DNA of 64,000 nt from Adiantum capillus-veneris (lineage: Eukaryota > Streptophyta > Polypodiopsida > Polypodiales > Pteridaceae): NCBI GenBank assembly GCA_014529385.2, contig CM043948.1, positions 82,002,760 through 82,066,759 on the forward strand, in the 5' to 3' direction. The notes under the pieces were generated by a model. The model had not been told where the DNA came from. It saw only the letters and a list, made by a program, of their open reading frames with translations, and made no database searches. The position numbers and the translations under genes are program-made. Below, piece by piece: positions 20,161 to 32,090 of this stretch (position 1 is its first letter; each line of letters opens with the position of its first letter).

Positions 20161-20522
20161 CTTGTAGACATCCCCGAAGCAATCCCTTGAAACATGGGAG
20201 TTGGTTGAGCTGCCTAAAGGTAAGCGGGCACTTCAAAACAAGCGGGCTTCACAGATTCTTAGAAGAGCTTGGATACAAACAAGACAATTGTGTCTTGTAC
20301 AGTGATAGCCAAAGCGCTATCCATCTTGCAAAGAACTCGGACTTTCATACAAGGAAAAAGCACATTGAGGTGAGATATCACTTCATACGCACTCTTTTGG
20401 AAGAGGGACATCTAAAGCTAGGAAAGGTCCATACAAGTGAAAATCTTGCAGACATGTTTACAAAGGTGGTCAACAAGGAGAAGTTGAGCTTTTTCTCATC
20501 TTCAGTTGGCATTCAAGGATAA
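20161..20522 (+). pseudogene. Copia-3 pol with RT deleted (RT start joined to RNase H)
   Basis: Plus-strand copia remnant. The first part (20178-20245) reads SLETWELVELPKGKRALQNK, the conserved start of copia RT. It jumps directly at about 20245-20250 to the middle of RNase H (LHRFLEELGYK, then VLYSDSQSAIHLAKN, KKHIEVRYHFIRTLLEEGH and ADMFTKVVNK), which ends at a natural stop at 20522. The bulk of RT is deleted. It interrupts Gypsy-B between RT and protease. Confidence 0.9.
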
Positions 20523-20570
20523 GAAGCCAGGATGGAAAGCAGTCACAATTTTGGTTTGGAGATCAGTCTC

Positions 20571-21212
20571 CAAGTGGGAGATTGTTAAGTATGGAGCCTG
20601 ATTTACCCCTTGTAATTTTCTATGTTAAAAACGCACATTTGTAAGGCGCCCATTATGAGGAGAAGCCATTGTGTGTGAAGAAAAATAACTCGTCGAAAAA
20701 TAAAATCACTCGCCGGAAACCAAAATTTTCACGCCCAGTCTCGAGCCCAAGCTAGAATATTCCTTTTTGCCGGAATATTATGGCCAAACGGCGGCCAGAA
20801 AGTGGTGAGAAAACTATCGATCGGTTGGCCGGTGGCCGATAGTCAATGGCTGATGGCCAATGGTCGGAATTCAATGGCCAGTGGCCGATTTCAAAGGAGG
20901 ACTTGTCCTCTCAAGGGCGGCCACACATGGGCAGATTGGAGGGTCCAATTACACAAGGGCGGCTACACATGGCTGCCTCCCATGAGAGAGGGCAACCCTT
21001 TTGGCCTATAAAAGGAGGCCATTTCTACACACATTTATAGTGTGAAGTTGATGCAACAAGGTGGGTGTGAGGTGGTGAGAGTGGAGCAAGGTGGGAGCTC
21101 CAAAAGGGTATAATCCCTTTGTAACATACTTCTTGTTTTGAAGTACTAAAGCCATTGAGTGGCTACTTTCCCGTGGACGTAGCCCACATTGGGTGAACCA
21201 CGTATATCGTGT

Positions 21213-21252
<40 letters not shown>

Positions 21253-21338
21253 CTATAATCTCTTGTGTGTGAAAATTATCTCTCTCCCATTAAGTAATCT
21301 ACTCAATTATCTACTAAGCTACGTCATATTTCCTAACA
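20571..21338 (+). repeat. Copia-3 polypurine tract and 3' LTR
   Basis: CCAAGTGGGAGAT (20571-20583) is the polypurine tract. The LTR follows with TGTTAAGTATGG at 20584 and ends CCTAACA at 21338, about 755 bp. It contains TATAAAAGGAGG at about 21005 (likely TATA box) and a (CT)n run at 21214-21248. Beyond 21338 Gypsy-B protease sequence resumes. The 5' LTR is missing. Confidence 0.85.
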
Positions 21339-22285
21339 GTAAAAGTGCTCGTGCCCTAAATACCCCTGACAATGCAAACGGAGTTTGCCAATGACAGGTG
21401 TAATGGCAACATCTCGTCTGGGTGTCGCTAGAACTGCCTCCACCTGTGGCCCCATTCTATCGGGTGTAATTCCAAGTCGAGCCACAATTCCTGTGAAATG
21501 AAGTTGACCTTGGCTCCTCTGTCAAAGAAGATGAGAGCTTCTTGGTCTCATACTTTGTCCCATATGTGGCAAAGTTTTGTTCTTTCATCCATCTAATTTC
21601 GGTTGGTCGCCATACAATCTGGTACCATTCGTGCTTTCATCTTTTCTTTTTTGCAAGTTCTTCAGCTGCTCTGGAGCTCTCTGGCCTACCTTTTGATTGT
21701 CCTCAATGTGCCTTTTTGGGGCACCTTTCCCCTCCTTGAGATAGTATGTTCTCTGTTACTAGGTCAATCGGGGTCGTGCATCCTTCTTTTTTAGAAACTT
21801 GTTTCTTCTTCTATTATCATTTGTTGAATTATGTCTAGTCCTTGATGTCAAAACTTGATCGGTGGAGTAAGTCAAGTCACCCAAATACATAGAAAATCCC
21901 CGCTTAGCATGTCCCATTAGTTGTTGTATGGATTGGGACTTCTGTTAAAGGCAATAATCTCAGATCTCTTTGAGAAGTCCACAACAAAATTGCTCGATTT
22001 GTTGCTTAAAAGTGACCTTCTTGAAAGAAGAGGTAGGTAGAAAAGCATCCCAAAATCTCTCACAATAAGCATCCAAAGTGTCGGCCTTGGTCATCCGAAG
22101 ATAGTTCCTAGCAGTTACCACTATCGTTTGTACTCTTGAGTCAGCCAAGAGGAATAAAGAACCATTTGAATTTTAACCACTTTGTCGGGGCTTCTTTCCT
22201 TAAGAGAAGAGTGGACCACCACATTCGTGTATTCTCTTTCAAAAATGATGTTGACCTATTTTGATTTTGGAGTTCTCTTAGTAGC
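21339..22285 (-). pseudogene. Gypsy-B protease and gag (first block)
   Basis: On the minus strand, protease is seen as ALIFFDRGAKVNFIS near 21500-21540 (D-R-G for D-S/T-G) and LSLANSVCIVRG near 21380. Gag capsid sequence is at 21960-22148 (ADTLDAYCERFWDAFLPTSS and QQIEQFCCGLLKEI), with TRMWWSTLLLRKEAP at about 22190-22240. The gag frame continues across Gypsy-G at 47007. Confidence 0.85.
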
Positions 22286-22290
22286 GCCCT
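22286..22290. other. Target-site duplication of Gypsy-G, left copy
   Basis: GCCCT, repeated exactly at 47002-47006. Confidence 0.92.
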
Positions 22291-23208
22291 TGTTGGATCC
22301 CAACAGTTGTATAAAGCCCCTTTATAATGACTATCAAATTTTCTTTGTAATGATGTCTACCGTCTTTATCCAATTGTCTGGATTATGTATAGATTTATTA
22401 GTTGGCCGGGACGCAATGTGTTTCCACTTTGTAATTATGATGAGTAGAACTCAATTAAAACCCCATGTACATTTTGAGCTAAGGTGACTAAAGTATAAAG
22501 GTCACCTTAGAATCATTTTTGAATAACATTTTGAATCATAAATTCTGTGTCGTACGAGTCTGAGAGAGAGAGAGTGTGTGTGTGATCTTATCCTCTTCGC
22601 TACGCGCATCTCCCTCATCGGATTCACGAAGCGACCACACCATCGCGGTAGCCTCTCCGAGAGCTACGCGCCCACGCCACGCATTCGCATCTTTGAGCTG
22701 TTCACGAGCGATCTTCCCACGAGCTTGTTTTGCTTGTAAGTAGCACAAACGGTGTTTGTTTTCAACAATCAAGTACTTTATGGAACGAGGGCGAGATTAG
22801 CTACGCATAGATGTTCATAGACTTAGGTTTCGCACACTTTTAGGTTATGACCCGTGAGTCTATCGCGACTGTATTTGAGGTAGCTCGGGTTATAATCTGG
22901 TGGATTGGACTTATAGGTAAGTGTATCCTAGTGAGGGGATGGTGCCTATCAAGTTTGAAGTGATTCCGAGTTCATTTGATGTGTAAAAGGTGTTATGAGT
23001 GTTTAGGGATAGAGTGGGTTGGAGTTAACAAGGATTAGTGATTGATGCATCATAGAAGTGCGTATGTGTAGGCTGGTCTCAGCCTCAGCCTGACAAGCTA
23101 ACGAGATTGCCTCCGTGCACCTATGGGTTAGTCGTGTCATCGGATGACAAGTATGTTGTCTGTGTCGTGCTTGTGAGCATGAACAGGGGAGTAGTTTGCC
23201 CTAAAACA
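22291..23208 (+). repeat. 5' LTR of Gypsy-G (918 bp)
   Basis: Starts TGTTGGATCCCAACAG and ends GCCCTAAAACA. It aligns over its full length with 46068-47001. By eye there are about 35-45 substitutions, mostly transitions, or roughly 4 percent. It has a GA/TG microsatellite at about 22561-22582 and one half of the element's palindromic motif at 22857-22868 (AGTCTATCGCGA). Confidence 0.95.
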
Positions 23209-23209
23209 T

Positions 23210-23227
23210 TGGCGCCACTGTTGGGGA
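23210..23227 (+). promoter_or_regulatory. Primer-binding site of Gypsy-G (tRNA-Asp-like)
   Basis: TGGCGCCACTGTTGGGGA follows the LTR after one base. It resembles the tRNA-Asp-type site, with mismatches. Gypsy-E has a closer version (TGGCGCCGCTGCCGGGGA at 56898), supporting a shared primer. Confidence 0.8.
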
Positions 23228-24915
23228 CACAAGACCTTAAGTAGGAAGATCTACGTCACTCGTGTGATGCTTAGTTTACTTTAGTTTCGACTAGAGAGAG
23301 CTTAAATTTTAAGAGAAGATCCAAGAGAGGGTATCCTGATGTCTAGTGGATAGTGAGGAAGCCTGTGACTTGCCGAGGGTCTACGACTAGTTAGAGTTAG
23401 TTAGGTAGGATAATGTGGAGTTATGGTTTTATGGTTTTGAGTGCTTGTTATGGTTGTGTAGAAATAGTGTAGACAAACACTGTAAAAACGCAAAACAAAC
23501 AAAGAGAAGAAACAACGAGGTTGTTTGCTTGCCTTGAAAGCAAAACCCACACCATACACTCTTTAAGGGTGTGAATAGAGTAGACATTTGGATTTATGAT
23601 CCAGCGCTTCAGAAAACGTTAAAATTGCAACTAAAACCAGCAAAAAGAAACAATGGATTGCCATAAGAAAACACTAAGTGAACCTAAAGAGGCCAAAAAG
23701 AGATATAACCACTAGCCTTGGATAAACTTATTGTGTCATGATGTACAACTGATATTCACAAGGTTAAGTTTGAATTGTCATCAAATTGGCATCACTTCAA
23801 GTGCATCTGAGCTGTGAATTTGCCATAGAAAAGTAAAAGTGCTTGAGTCCAAGGTCAAAAGGAGTCCAAATTGAATGAAATTTGAGGGATAGACTTCTAA
23901 GGGCACAGGAAACCAAACTGTCCAAAAACAGTTTAAAAATCACATCCCAGTTGCCCTCTGCTGAGTCTATCACGATAGACTACTACTTGGGGATAGACTA
24001 ACATTCAGGCAAAACCCCTTGGACCATTGGCTCAATACATCAAAATAAGAGTGATCACAAAATTTGAGGATATTTGGATATCTGCTTGACCACCAAACCC
24101 CAAGTCTGGTGTTATGAGTCTGAACTCAGAGATTATTGGCAAAAAAGCCTTGACCTATTGTCCAAACACTGCACAAATGTGTAAATACACCATACAGAGG
24201 GTGGGAATTCAAGCTATGGAGAGAACTTTGTAAAAAGACCAAGTTTGGAGAAGATTATGAGTCTATCGCGATAGACTAAGGAAGTTGGGCTGTAGACCTT
24301 ATTTTGCAAAACCCTCCTAGGGTTAGCTTAAACAGGACCTAAAGAGCTCACATACCAAGTTTCAAGGTGTTTGGATCACTAGAAGTGAGTCTAAGGTCCA
24401 GATAGAGATTCAGTGTCTGACAAAAACACTAGATTTGGCCTAAAACACAAACCAAGAGTCCAAATTGTATGAAATTCAAGCGATAGACTCTAGAGAGTAA
24501 GGGGAACCCAAAGGTGAAGTCATAGTTCTAAATTGACTTGTACTAATGTATATGCCTAGTCTATCGCGATAGACAAGGAATTCATGAGTCATACATTTTT
24601 TGCAAATTGTGACTACACAGCAGGGATAAGCTCTTCACCTAGATCCCAACCTTCATTTCAAATCTGAAATTTGACTACCAGAAGACCCTGATTGAGACAT
24701 TCAGTGGGGAGAAAATGCAAAATTGCTCAGTGACCAGTGTCATAGAAAATTGCTATTTGCTATACATAATTGAAAAATTTATTCAACGGTTCAAAGACAA
24801 CCCTTGTGAATATACTAACCATACACGTGTAGATTCCAGAAGGAGATCATCACATAGCTGCACAGGCAGGAGAAGTCCAGGTAAGCTTTAAGTTTGCAAT
24901 ACAGCTTTGAGTCTT
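23228..24915 (+). other. Long leader of Gypsy-G with palindromes and diverged repeats
   Basis: This 1.7-kb stretch has no plausible ORF. It holds three copies of the palindrome AGTCTATCGCGATAGACT (23964-23981 with one change, 24260-24277 exact, 24558-24574 lacking the last base) and half-sites at 23992-23999 and 24480-24489. Segments 23861-23925 and 24455-24516 are diverged copies of each other (GAGTCCAAATTG, then GATAGACT), about 593 bases apart. The same vocabulary appears in the 3' non-coding stretch at 40700-42600. Confidence 0.8.
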
Positions 24916-27540
24916 ATGTATTTAAGGTCAGGAGCCTTTTTTAAGTCAGGAGCTAAAAGTGTCAAAATTCAAGTAAGCACCACGTCCACTGAGGAGAGTG
25001 TAACTCAGACAAGGCTAGACCCATTAGCACCGATCATTGAGGAGGGTAGTGATACTGACACTTCATCAAAAAAGTCCTTCTTCATGATGGGGAGTCAACA
25101 GCCAGGAGGTTTCTCCGGTGAAGGACCAATGCTAGGAGGAAGTACCTCCCAGAACCCTTTGAACGATGCCAAGTTCACTATAATCTTCTTAGAAGGAACA
25201 AACTCTAGGGGAGCCCTAGTTTATTCTGACTATCGGGGACGCAAGTGTATTTGTATAGAAGAAAGAAAGTCTCAGAGACTAGAGATAATTCAAGTCTATG
25301 ATGATGGGGATAGATTTCGAGATGAAAAGGGGAACCACTATCTGATAGTTAGCAACCTTGAGGATTACAACAAATATGGAGATAATATGGCAAAAGGAAA
25401 AATGGTCTCAGAAACTCAAGAACCGCCTCAAAAAATTGATAGACCTGGAGCTCTTTTTATGTATGATAAAGAAACAACCAGGGTCTCTACCTATAATGAG
25501 AATGCGGGAATTTACAAGCATGACAGCGAGGGAGTAGTCTCTTATTTTTGATGCAAACAACCCTACCCAAATGAATTAAGCAAAGACAAGGTTCTCTACT
25601 TATTCTCTTATGAAATTTCTATGGGGAAGGATATCATTTTTGTTGACAGGTATGGGCGAGAATACAAACGAATCCTCCCAAAGGAGGTAGAAAAGGCAAC
25701 AGGTTGAGAAACATCAACATATGCCCCCGAGGAAGTACCAAGGTCCACCTATACCCCTAGCAAGTCAACAAATCCATTTTCAGAAGAGTACGACGCAACA
25801 TCACATTCTAACCGACAACAGACGTTCAACTACCAGAACCAACAAGCAACCCAACCATCATTGCAGGCATGGCTTCAACAAAGTGCGACATAGAGAAAAA
25901 CCGAAACAGAGATGGTTATCCAGCTGCAAGAGGGCTAAGAGATTTACAAGAACCACCACTCTATTCACAATATCAAGGTGAGAGTAAGCCAAAAACTCAA
26001 GATTCGGCACAGCCTAGAAGACAACCCATAGAACGAGTTCGAAGAGATGGACCACCTCTTACAAAAACCATCAGAAATTATGGCTTAGGGGCACCTCTGG
26101 GAGAGGAACCCTCCCACTACCGAAGGCCAGAGGAGGTATATCAAGTAGGACGAGGAGAACCAATGATGAGATTTGTAGAACATCGTAGAATTAGACCTTC
26201 ACAGGTGCAAAAATGGGTAAACAAGAAATACACGGGAAACAGAGATCCTAGGGATCATGTAGCAGCCTTTGTGCGTGTCATTAGAGCTGAAGAAGTGTTG
26301 GACTTCCCTACTCAATTTGCAGGGTGTTTGGGCTTACTCTAGAGGAGGATGCGGCCACTTGGTTTGACTTTGTAGAGCGTAGAGATTTCGAGGCTATGGA
26401 GGAGGTTTATGACGAGTTTATTGAGGAATTCTCACAAAGGGGGATAGCTCATAATACATTCTCACAAATCCATAAGTTCAAACAGAAAGAAGGGGAATCT
26501 CTGCGAAAGGCAGCCCTACCACTAAAAAGATATGTGTAGTTCTGCCCTGTGGAAGAACTGCCAACTCAGTCCAGACTTATGCTTATATTTATTCAAGGAC
26601 TAAGGAACACAGATCTCCAGAAGGACTTACATATGAAGAGGAGCACGACATTAAATGAGTTAACTAAGGAATCTCTTTACCTTGTAGACAATTTTGCGGT
26701 CTACAAGGAGGGTGAATTCAAGGATCTTGATGACGATTCATCCTCACAACAAAGTGGAAGCAAGTCCGCTAAGATAGCACCAAAAGGAGAAGTAGTTGTA
26801 AGCCAGGAGCAGCTTGTAAAGGAAGTGCTAAAAAAAATTAATATGTATGGCAAGCCTCAGGCTAAACAGCCGAAGTGGTGTGCTATTGAAAAAAAATGGA
26901 CAAACCATGTGACGGAGGAATGTTATTATAACAAGGGATATGTGAGAGAGCGACCATATGCTCCCCAAGTTCAGGCAGCATCTCCTCAACTCCCACTGAT
27001 GCCTAGGTATCAAGCAGGCAACCTACCTGGACATGTAGGTGTTGAAAGACTACAACCAGTATTGGGGCAACAACCACCCCTACCAGGAGTAAGATCGGTA
27101 GGCATAAGATACACAACAACGGTAAACGAACTAGAAGAGAAGGCTTTGGTACCTATGCATGCATATTATGATGATTCCAATGGATATGCAGCAAATCCTG
27201 TCTATTATACACCAGAAGAACCCCCAACGCCAGAACCTTGGAGCATGATTGAAAGTAGAGGACCACCAACAGCTGCACATGCAGCAGGAGAAGGAAGATA
27301 CATCTTGGATGAACGAACACTATTGTTCATAGACAACGGAGGCATGGGCGGGCAAAGGCATGCATACCAACAAAGAGGAGCTCAAGGAGCACCTCAATAG
27401 CCTAAGGGACCCTGCTACAAGTGTAGTGGAGACCATTGGCTAAGAGACTGTCCTCATGATGAAATCATTAGGGTCAACGCATATTGCACCGAGTGTGGAA
27501 TTACTCACTTGATTCCTGATTGCCCTGAGAACCTGAGCAA
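24916..27540 (+). pseudogene. Gypsy-G gag (several frame breaks)
   Basis: A likely start is ATG at 24916, giving MYLRSGAFF, parallel to MHLRSGR at the start of Gypsy-E. The N-terminal part (to 25551) is of unknown function. The capsid core is spread over 26130-26720 (QVQKWVNKKYTGNRDPRDHV, LEEDAATWFDFVERRDFEAM, LMLIFIQGLRNTDLQKDL). Two zinc knuckles of CX2CX3HX4C form follow at 27412-27450 (CYKCSGDHWLRDC) and 27486-27524 (CTECGITHLIPDC). Stops or frame changes occur near 25552, 26340, 26539 and 27400, so this copy cannot make full gag. Confidence 0.85.
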
Positions 27541-27915
27541 AGGAGCAAAGACTACTTTGAACATGCTGGAAGCAATGCCTTCCAGTGGAGGGTCAAAAAA
27601 CGAAACTACAATTCCTGTTAAGGTCTTGACGAGAGCCCAAACAAGGAAAGATGACAATCAGCCCAAGAGTAGGGATGAAAATCAAGAGGAAATCAAGATT
27701 GACAAGTCTAGCGTCAGTCATGATAATCCTTAGAAAGAACGAAGAGCGAAAATGAAAGGTAGACGTGAACGAAAATAGAAGGCTGTAGAAGCTGAGCTAA
27801 CAATGGCTCGAGAGCAACTTAAACAGCAGAGAGAGTCTGACTCTCTAAAATCGACGGAGGGACCTAGGAGTGCAAGCTCGGGAGGGTCTGTATTGGTAAA
27901 TAAGGTCATGAATCC

Positions 27916-29307
27916 TTGGATGCAATCTTGCAAGCCTATGAAGCAAGATTGAAAAACAGACAGACTCTAGAGCAAAGGTGGATGACATATTTATATCCAA
28001 AGATAGAAAAACAGAGACTAGAGATGTGCAAGCAGTTGAATGAAATTGCACAAGCCTTACTAGAGCCTCCACCTGTGGAAGTGAGGGATAGAATAATCAA
28101 ACCACCAAGCAATGAAACACCTATCAAAATTGAACAAAGGGTACCTAACAAGATAGAAAACGTTAAATCCTTGCCTGATATAGAGGATGCAAGAGTCGGG
28201 CCTATTAGCACTGATGAATCACTGAAGGGTTTTCCACCATATGCACCCATTGTGGAAGAAAAATGGCATGAAGAGCTATGGAAAACGGTGAGAAAAGCTC
28301 AAGAAAAATATGAGACAAAAACAGTCGAGTCAGCACCTTTCTCGGAGTTGGACTTGAATAAATCACCATGGGATTTAGACGCTAAATCATTTCAAGGGGA
28401 TGATGGTTCAGTTGCATCAGAATATAGTAGACCAGCATCACTCAAAACTTTGCCACCATACATGGGGGACTACGAGGCAAAGTCGGAAATTCGAAGGGTA
28501 CCTTCTCAAAGAATAGGAGGGTCAAATCAATTGGACACTAAAATTTTGATAGACTTGTTGTCTACTCCGGTCAAGTGTACAATCACATTGGCAGAATTGT
28601 TACAAATTAGGCCAAGCATGTGGACGAAAGTGGGCAAATGTCTTGAGAAATTTGCTATAAGGACGCCTCTTAAGTTCTTCGAAACTGAGCTTAATGACAC
28701 AGAACCGAATAGAGTCAACACTAAACCAGTGCCTCTCAACAAAGTTGGAGAGTATTGTGAGGGTGAAGACGACAACACTACTCTAGCATTCGAGTATAAC
28801 TACATAGAGACTAAGGCCATACTTGATAGTGGAGCTGGCATTGCCATTGCTACAGAATTGCTATGGGAAAAATGGGGAAAACCGGAAATACGAAGAACTA
28901 GAATGAAATTACAACTAGCGGATGGGCACGTAGAAAGACCTATAGGATTGCTTGAGGCAATTGTGGTATCTTCATGTGGCATAGAGTATGAACATACATT
29001 TGCCATAGTAGATTTCAACAAGAAAAACAATTCTAAAATTATCCTTGGTAGGCTGTTCATGAGGCAACTCAAGATGGTGCAGGACTGGGGGTATGATTAT
29101 TTGTATCTAAGACATGTTGAAACCACTACACGTGTAAATATGAGGAATCACAGCTACCATGATGTCAAGAGAACACTTGTGGAAGATTTCGACTCAACCA
29201 CCATTAGTGGATCAGAAGTCCCAGCGTGGTTCTGTAAGAAAAAGGAGATATGGATATGCGGAGCATCTCAATGTAGTGAATTCGACCACAATGAAAGGAC
29301 ACTATAG
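27916..29307 (+). CDS. Gypsy-G protease (first retropepsin) region
   Basis: An open frame of 463 codons beginning at a non-ATG codon, so it is probably translated as part of gag-pro. The N-terminal third is charged. The retropepsin active site is AILDSGAGIA with D-S-G at residues about 304-306 and the C-terminal IILGRLFMRQLKMVQDWGYDY. The whole region, including PLNKVGEYCEGEDDNTTL before the active site, aligns with Gypsy-E around its residue 1297. The catalytic triad looks intact. Confidence 0.88.
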   Translation: MDAILQAYEARLKNRQTLEQRWMTYLYPKIEKQRLEMCKQLNEIAQALLEPPPVEVRDRIIKPPSNETPIKIEQRVPNKIENVKSLPDIEDARVGPISTDESLKGFPPYAPIVEEKWHEELWKTVRKAQEKYETKTVESAPFSELDLNKSPWDLDAKSFQGDDGSVASEYSRPASLKTLPPYMGDYEAKSEIRRVPSQRIGGSNQLDTKILIDLLSTPVKCTITLAELLQIRPSMWTKVGKCLEKFAIRTPLKFFETELNDTEPNRVNTKPVPLNKVGEYCEGEDDNTTLAFEYNYIETKAILDSGAGIAIATELLWEKWGKPEIRRTRMKLQLADGHVERPIGLLEAIVVSSCGIEYEHTFAIVDFNKKNNSKIILGRLFMRQLKMVQDWGYDYLYLRHVETTTRVNMRNHSYHDVKRTLVEDFDSTTISGSEVPAWFCKKKEIWICGASQCSEFDHNERTL

Positions 29308-29739
29308 AGGGTATTGGAAGACGATGCCTATATACGAGAGCCCTTCCTTGAAGAGAAGCTCAAACCCCTAGAATGGTCTCAAATTTTGGCTACTTTGGAT
29401 GTGTGCGTCAATGAAGTCACTCCCACAAAATTTTGTGACGAGAATGGCTACGATATCGTACCATACTACATGTTGAGAAAAATTGTGGAGGAAGACAAGA
29501 ATGAAGGAGACACCGAGAATGCGAGGGTCAATCAAATGGAAACGAAACTTGATATTAAGATAGTGGGTTATGTGGACATCCCCACTAAAAACATCGAGCA
29601 GGATGGAGAAGAATTTTATGATTCTTCTGATCGATGTGAAAACGAAGATAATGCGGATGACGAGAAGTCAAAAAGTACGGAAGAAGATGACCATTAGGAT
29701 CAAGACAATGACGTCTTTTACAACTTCCCGAACCAGAGT

Positions 29740-31884
29740 GTGAGACGCCAAAAAAGATACAAGAGTAGGCGACACCATAAAAGTCTACCAACAACTAGGT
29801 TTAGACCTATGCCTGATTTCAGGAGTAAAACACATTTCCTTATGAACATTCATGTTGTTGATTGTGCTAAGGATAAAGTGTCAGGAAGGTTTCTTAAGAT
29901 TGGTGAAGACCCAGGTTTCAAGGCAAGACTGTTGAAATTTAAGAAAACTAGCAAGGCAAAAAAGAGAGTTGCGAGGGAAATATTGGATGTCTTTGGAGAT
30001 CCAATTATAACAAAAGTTGAGCGGAAAAAGAAATACCATGATTTGAAACAAAAGCTAAAAAATGTATGGACAACTGAGATGGAAAGTAGCGATGGATTGA
30101 ACGCTAGTGATGGGAGTAAAGAGATAGATGTACCTCCTCACTATTGTAAGTACACCATTCAGGAGAGAAAATTGGTGGTCCAGCAACCAATGAGAGAGCC
30201 TAAACCCAACGAGTCCTATGATGGGCCAGAGAACGCCAAGAAAATAGACCTAGCAGAGCCGGGAGAAATTCCTCGACTTGCTTACATTGCCACTGATCTA
30301 AGCCAGGAAGAAGAGGACTTACTGATCAAAACGCTTAAAGAATTTCGTGATGTATTTGCCTGGTCATACAAAGATCTGAAGGGGGTGGATCCTAACATTT
30401 GTGAACATTCAATCCCTCTGAAGTCGGATGCAAATCCAAGCAAACAACGTCCGTACACATACAATGAGACATTCACCAAAAGGATCAAGGACGAGATAGA
30501 CAAACTTATGGATGTTGAATTTATTTCTGAGATAGAGCACACTGACTGGGTGTCGCCAATCATGGTGGTACCTAAGAAAAATGGGAAATTACGGGTGTGT
30601 GTGAATCTCAAGAAGGTAAATGCAGCAACAATAAGGGACAACTATCCTCTTCCTATCACGAAACACGTCCTAGAACGAGTAGCAGGCAAGCAGGCCTATA
30701 GCTTCATGGACGGATTCTCTGGTTATAACCAATTGGGGGTTAAACTAGGAGATCAGTACAAAACAGCGTTTGCAATTGAATGGGGCATATATGCGTTTAG
30801 GGTAATGCCATTTGGCTTGACCAATGCTCCAGCCACATTTCAGAGATTAATGACACATGCTTTCAAAGAATACTTGCGAATATTTTTGGATATTTACATG
30901 GATGACTTGTGTGTCTATTCTCTATTGAGAAAAGACCATATAGATCATCTTAGAAAGGTATTCGAAAAATGCAGAACATATAGGATTTGCCTCAACCCAG
31001 AAAAATGTGTATTCATGGTTAGACAAGGTAAGATCCTAGGCCACATAGTATCGGCTAATGGAATTACCACTGATGGAGACAAGGTAAAGGTGATCATAGA
31101 ATTGCCAAGACCAAACACTGTACGAGAGGTACAATCATTTATGGGACATTGTGGATACTACCGGCGTTTTATCTACATGTATGCTGCAATAGCAAAACCC
31201 TTGTATAGTTTGATCACGATCTTCATATGGACCGACGAATGTGAGGAGTCATTCCAGAAATCAAAAGATGCACTGGTATCTGCACCAATTCTAAAAGCAC
31301 CGGATTGGTCAAATATTTTCCATGTACATGTAGATGCTTCGGCATTTGCAATAGGATGTATATTAGCACAACCAGGAGAGGGTAATACAGATTTTCCCAT
31401 CAGTTATGCTAGTAGACAAATCAACAGTGCAGAGAAGAATTATACCACCACTGAAAGAGAAGGATTAGGTATGATATACGCCATAAAGAAATTTCGTCAT
31501 TATTTGCTTGCGAACAAATTCACATTTTTTGTGGATTATCAGGCACTTTTGTACTTAGTAAACAAACCTTGTAACACGGGATGAATTGTAAGATGGTTCA
31601 TTGTGTTGCTGGAGTTTGATTTTACGGTAGTAGTAAAGAAAGGAAAAACTCATCAAAGAGCAGACCACCTTTCTCGATTACTAAATGGCGAAAAGGCTAT
31701 TGGTGTAGATGATGATCTCCCAGACGCATACCTATTTAATATAGACATGGTACCGAAGTGGTCAGAGCAGATTATTTCGTTGTTGACATATGGAATGAAT
31801 CTTGACGAAAGACACACAGTGGAAGACGTTAGACAAGCACAAAATTACACTATGCTTTGCAGGAAGAATGTATCATCATGGTAA
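29740..31884 (+). CDS. Gypsy-G reverse transcriptase and RNase H
   Basis: The main frame (29740-31584, 614 codons) has the RT approach FAWSYKDLKGVDPNICEHS (about residues 208-226), WVSPIMVVPKKNGKLRVC, FGLTNAPATFQRLM near 358 and catalytic YMDD at 386-389. The RNase H start VHVDASAFAIG is near 530 and YTTTEREGLGMIYAIKKFRH follows. An in-frame TGA at 31582-31584 interrupts RNase H; the same frame continues at 31603 with FDFTVVVKKGKTHQRADHLS. The TGA is a one-base change from an arginine codon. This RT differs from both chromoviruses in the window (IYMDD versus VFFDD). Confidence 0.92.
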
Positions 31885-32090
31885 CGATGGGATTCTAAGG
31901 TTGTGTATAGGCCCAGAGGTGTACGACGCGTATCTAGAGGAGGCACATACACAAACAGGGGGTTTCCATCGAGGAAATCAAATAACCTATGGACGATTAC
32001 GAAGACTTGGAGTGTATTGGCCTGGAATGGCAGGCAATGTAGCTAATTACATCAAGAAATGCAACTTTTGCACAGCCAATACCACTGTGG
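31860..32090 (+). CDS. Gypsy-G first H2C2 zinc-binding module (extra copy)
   Basis: After RNase H, in a shifted frame (31802-32368), there is a complete integrase-type H2C2 module: YDAYLEEAHTQTGGFH (H-x6-H), LRRLGVYWPGMAGNV, then CNFC. It is followed not by a catalytic core but by the usual RNase H to integrase linker (WIHAIVEYLTNRELSGDW) and then by a second H2C2 module. The first module is therefore an extra domain. Confidence 0.82.
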
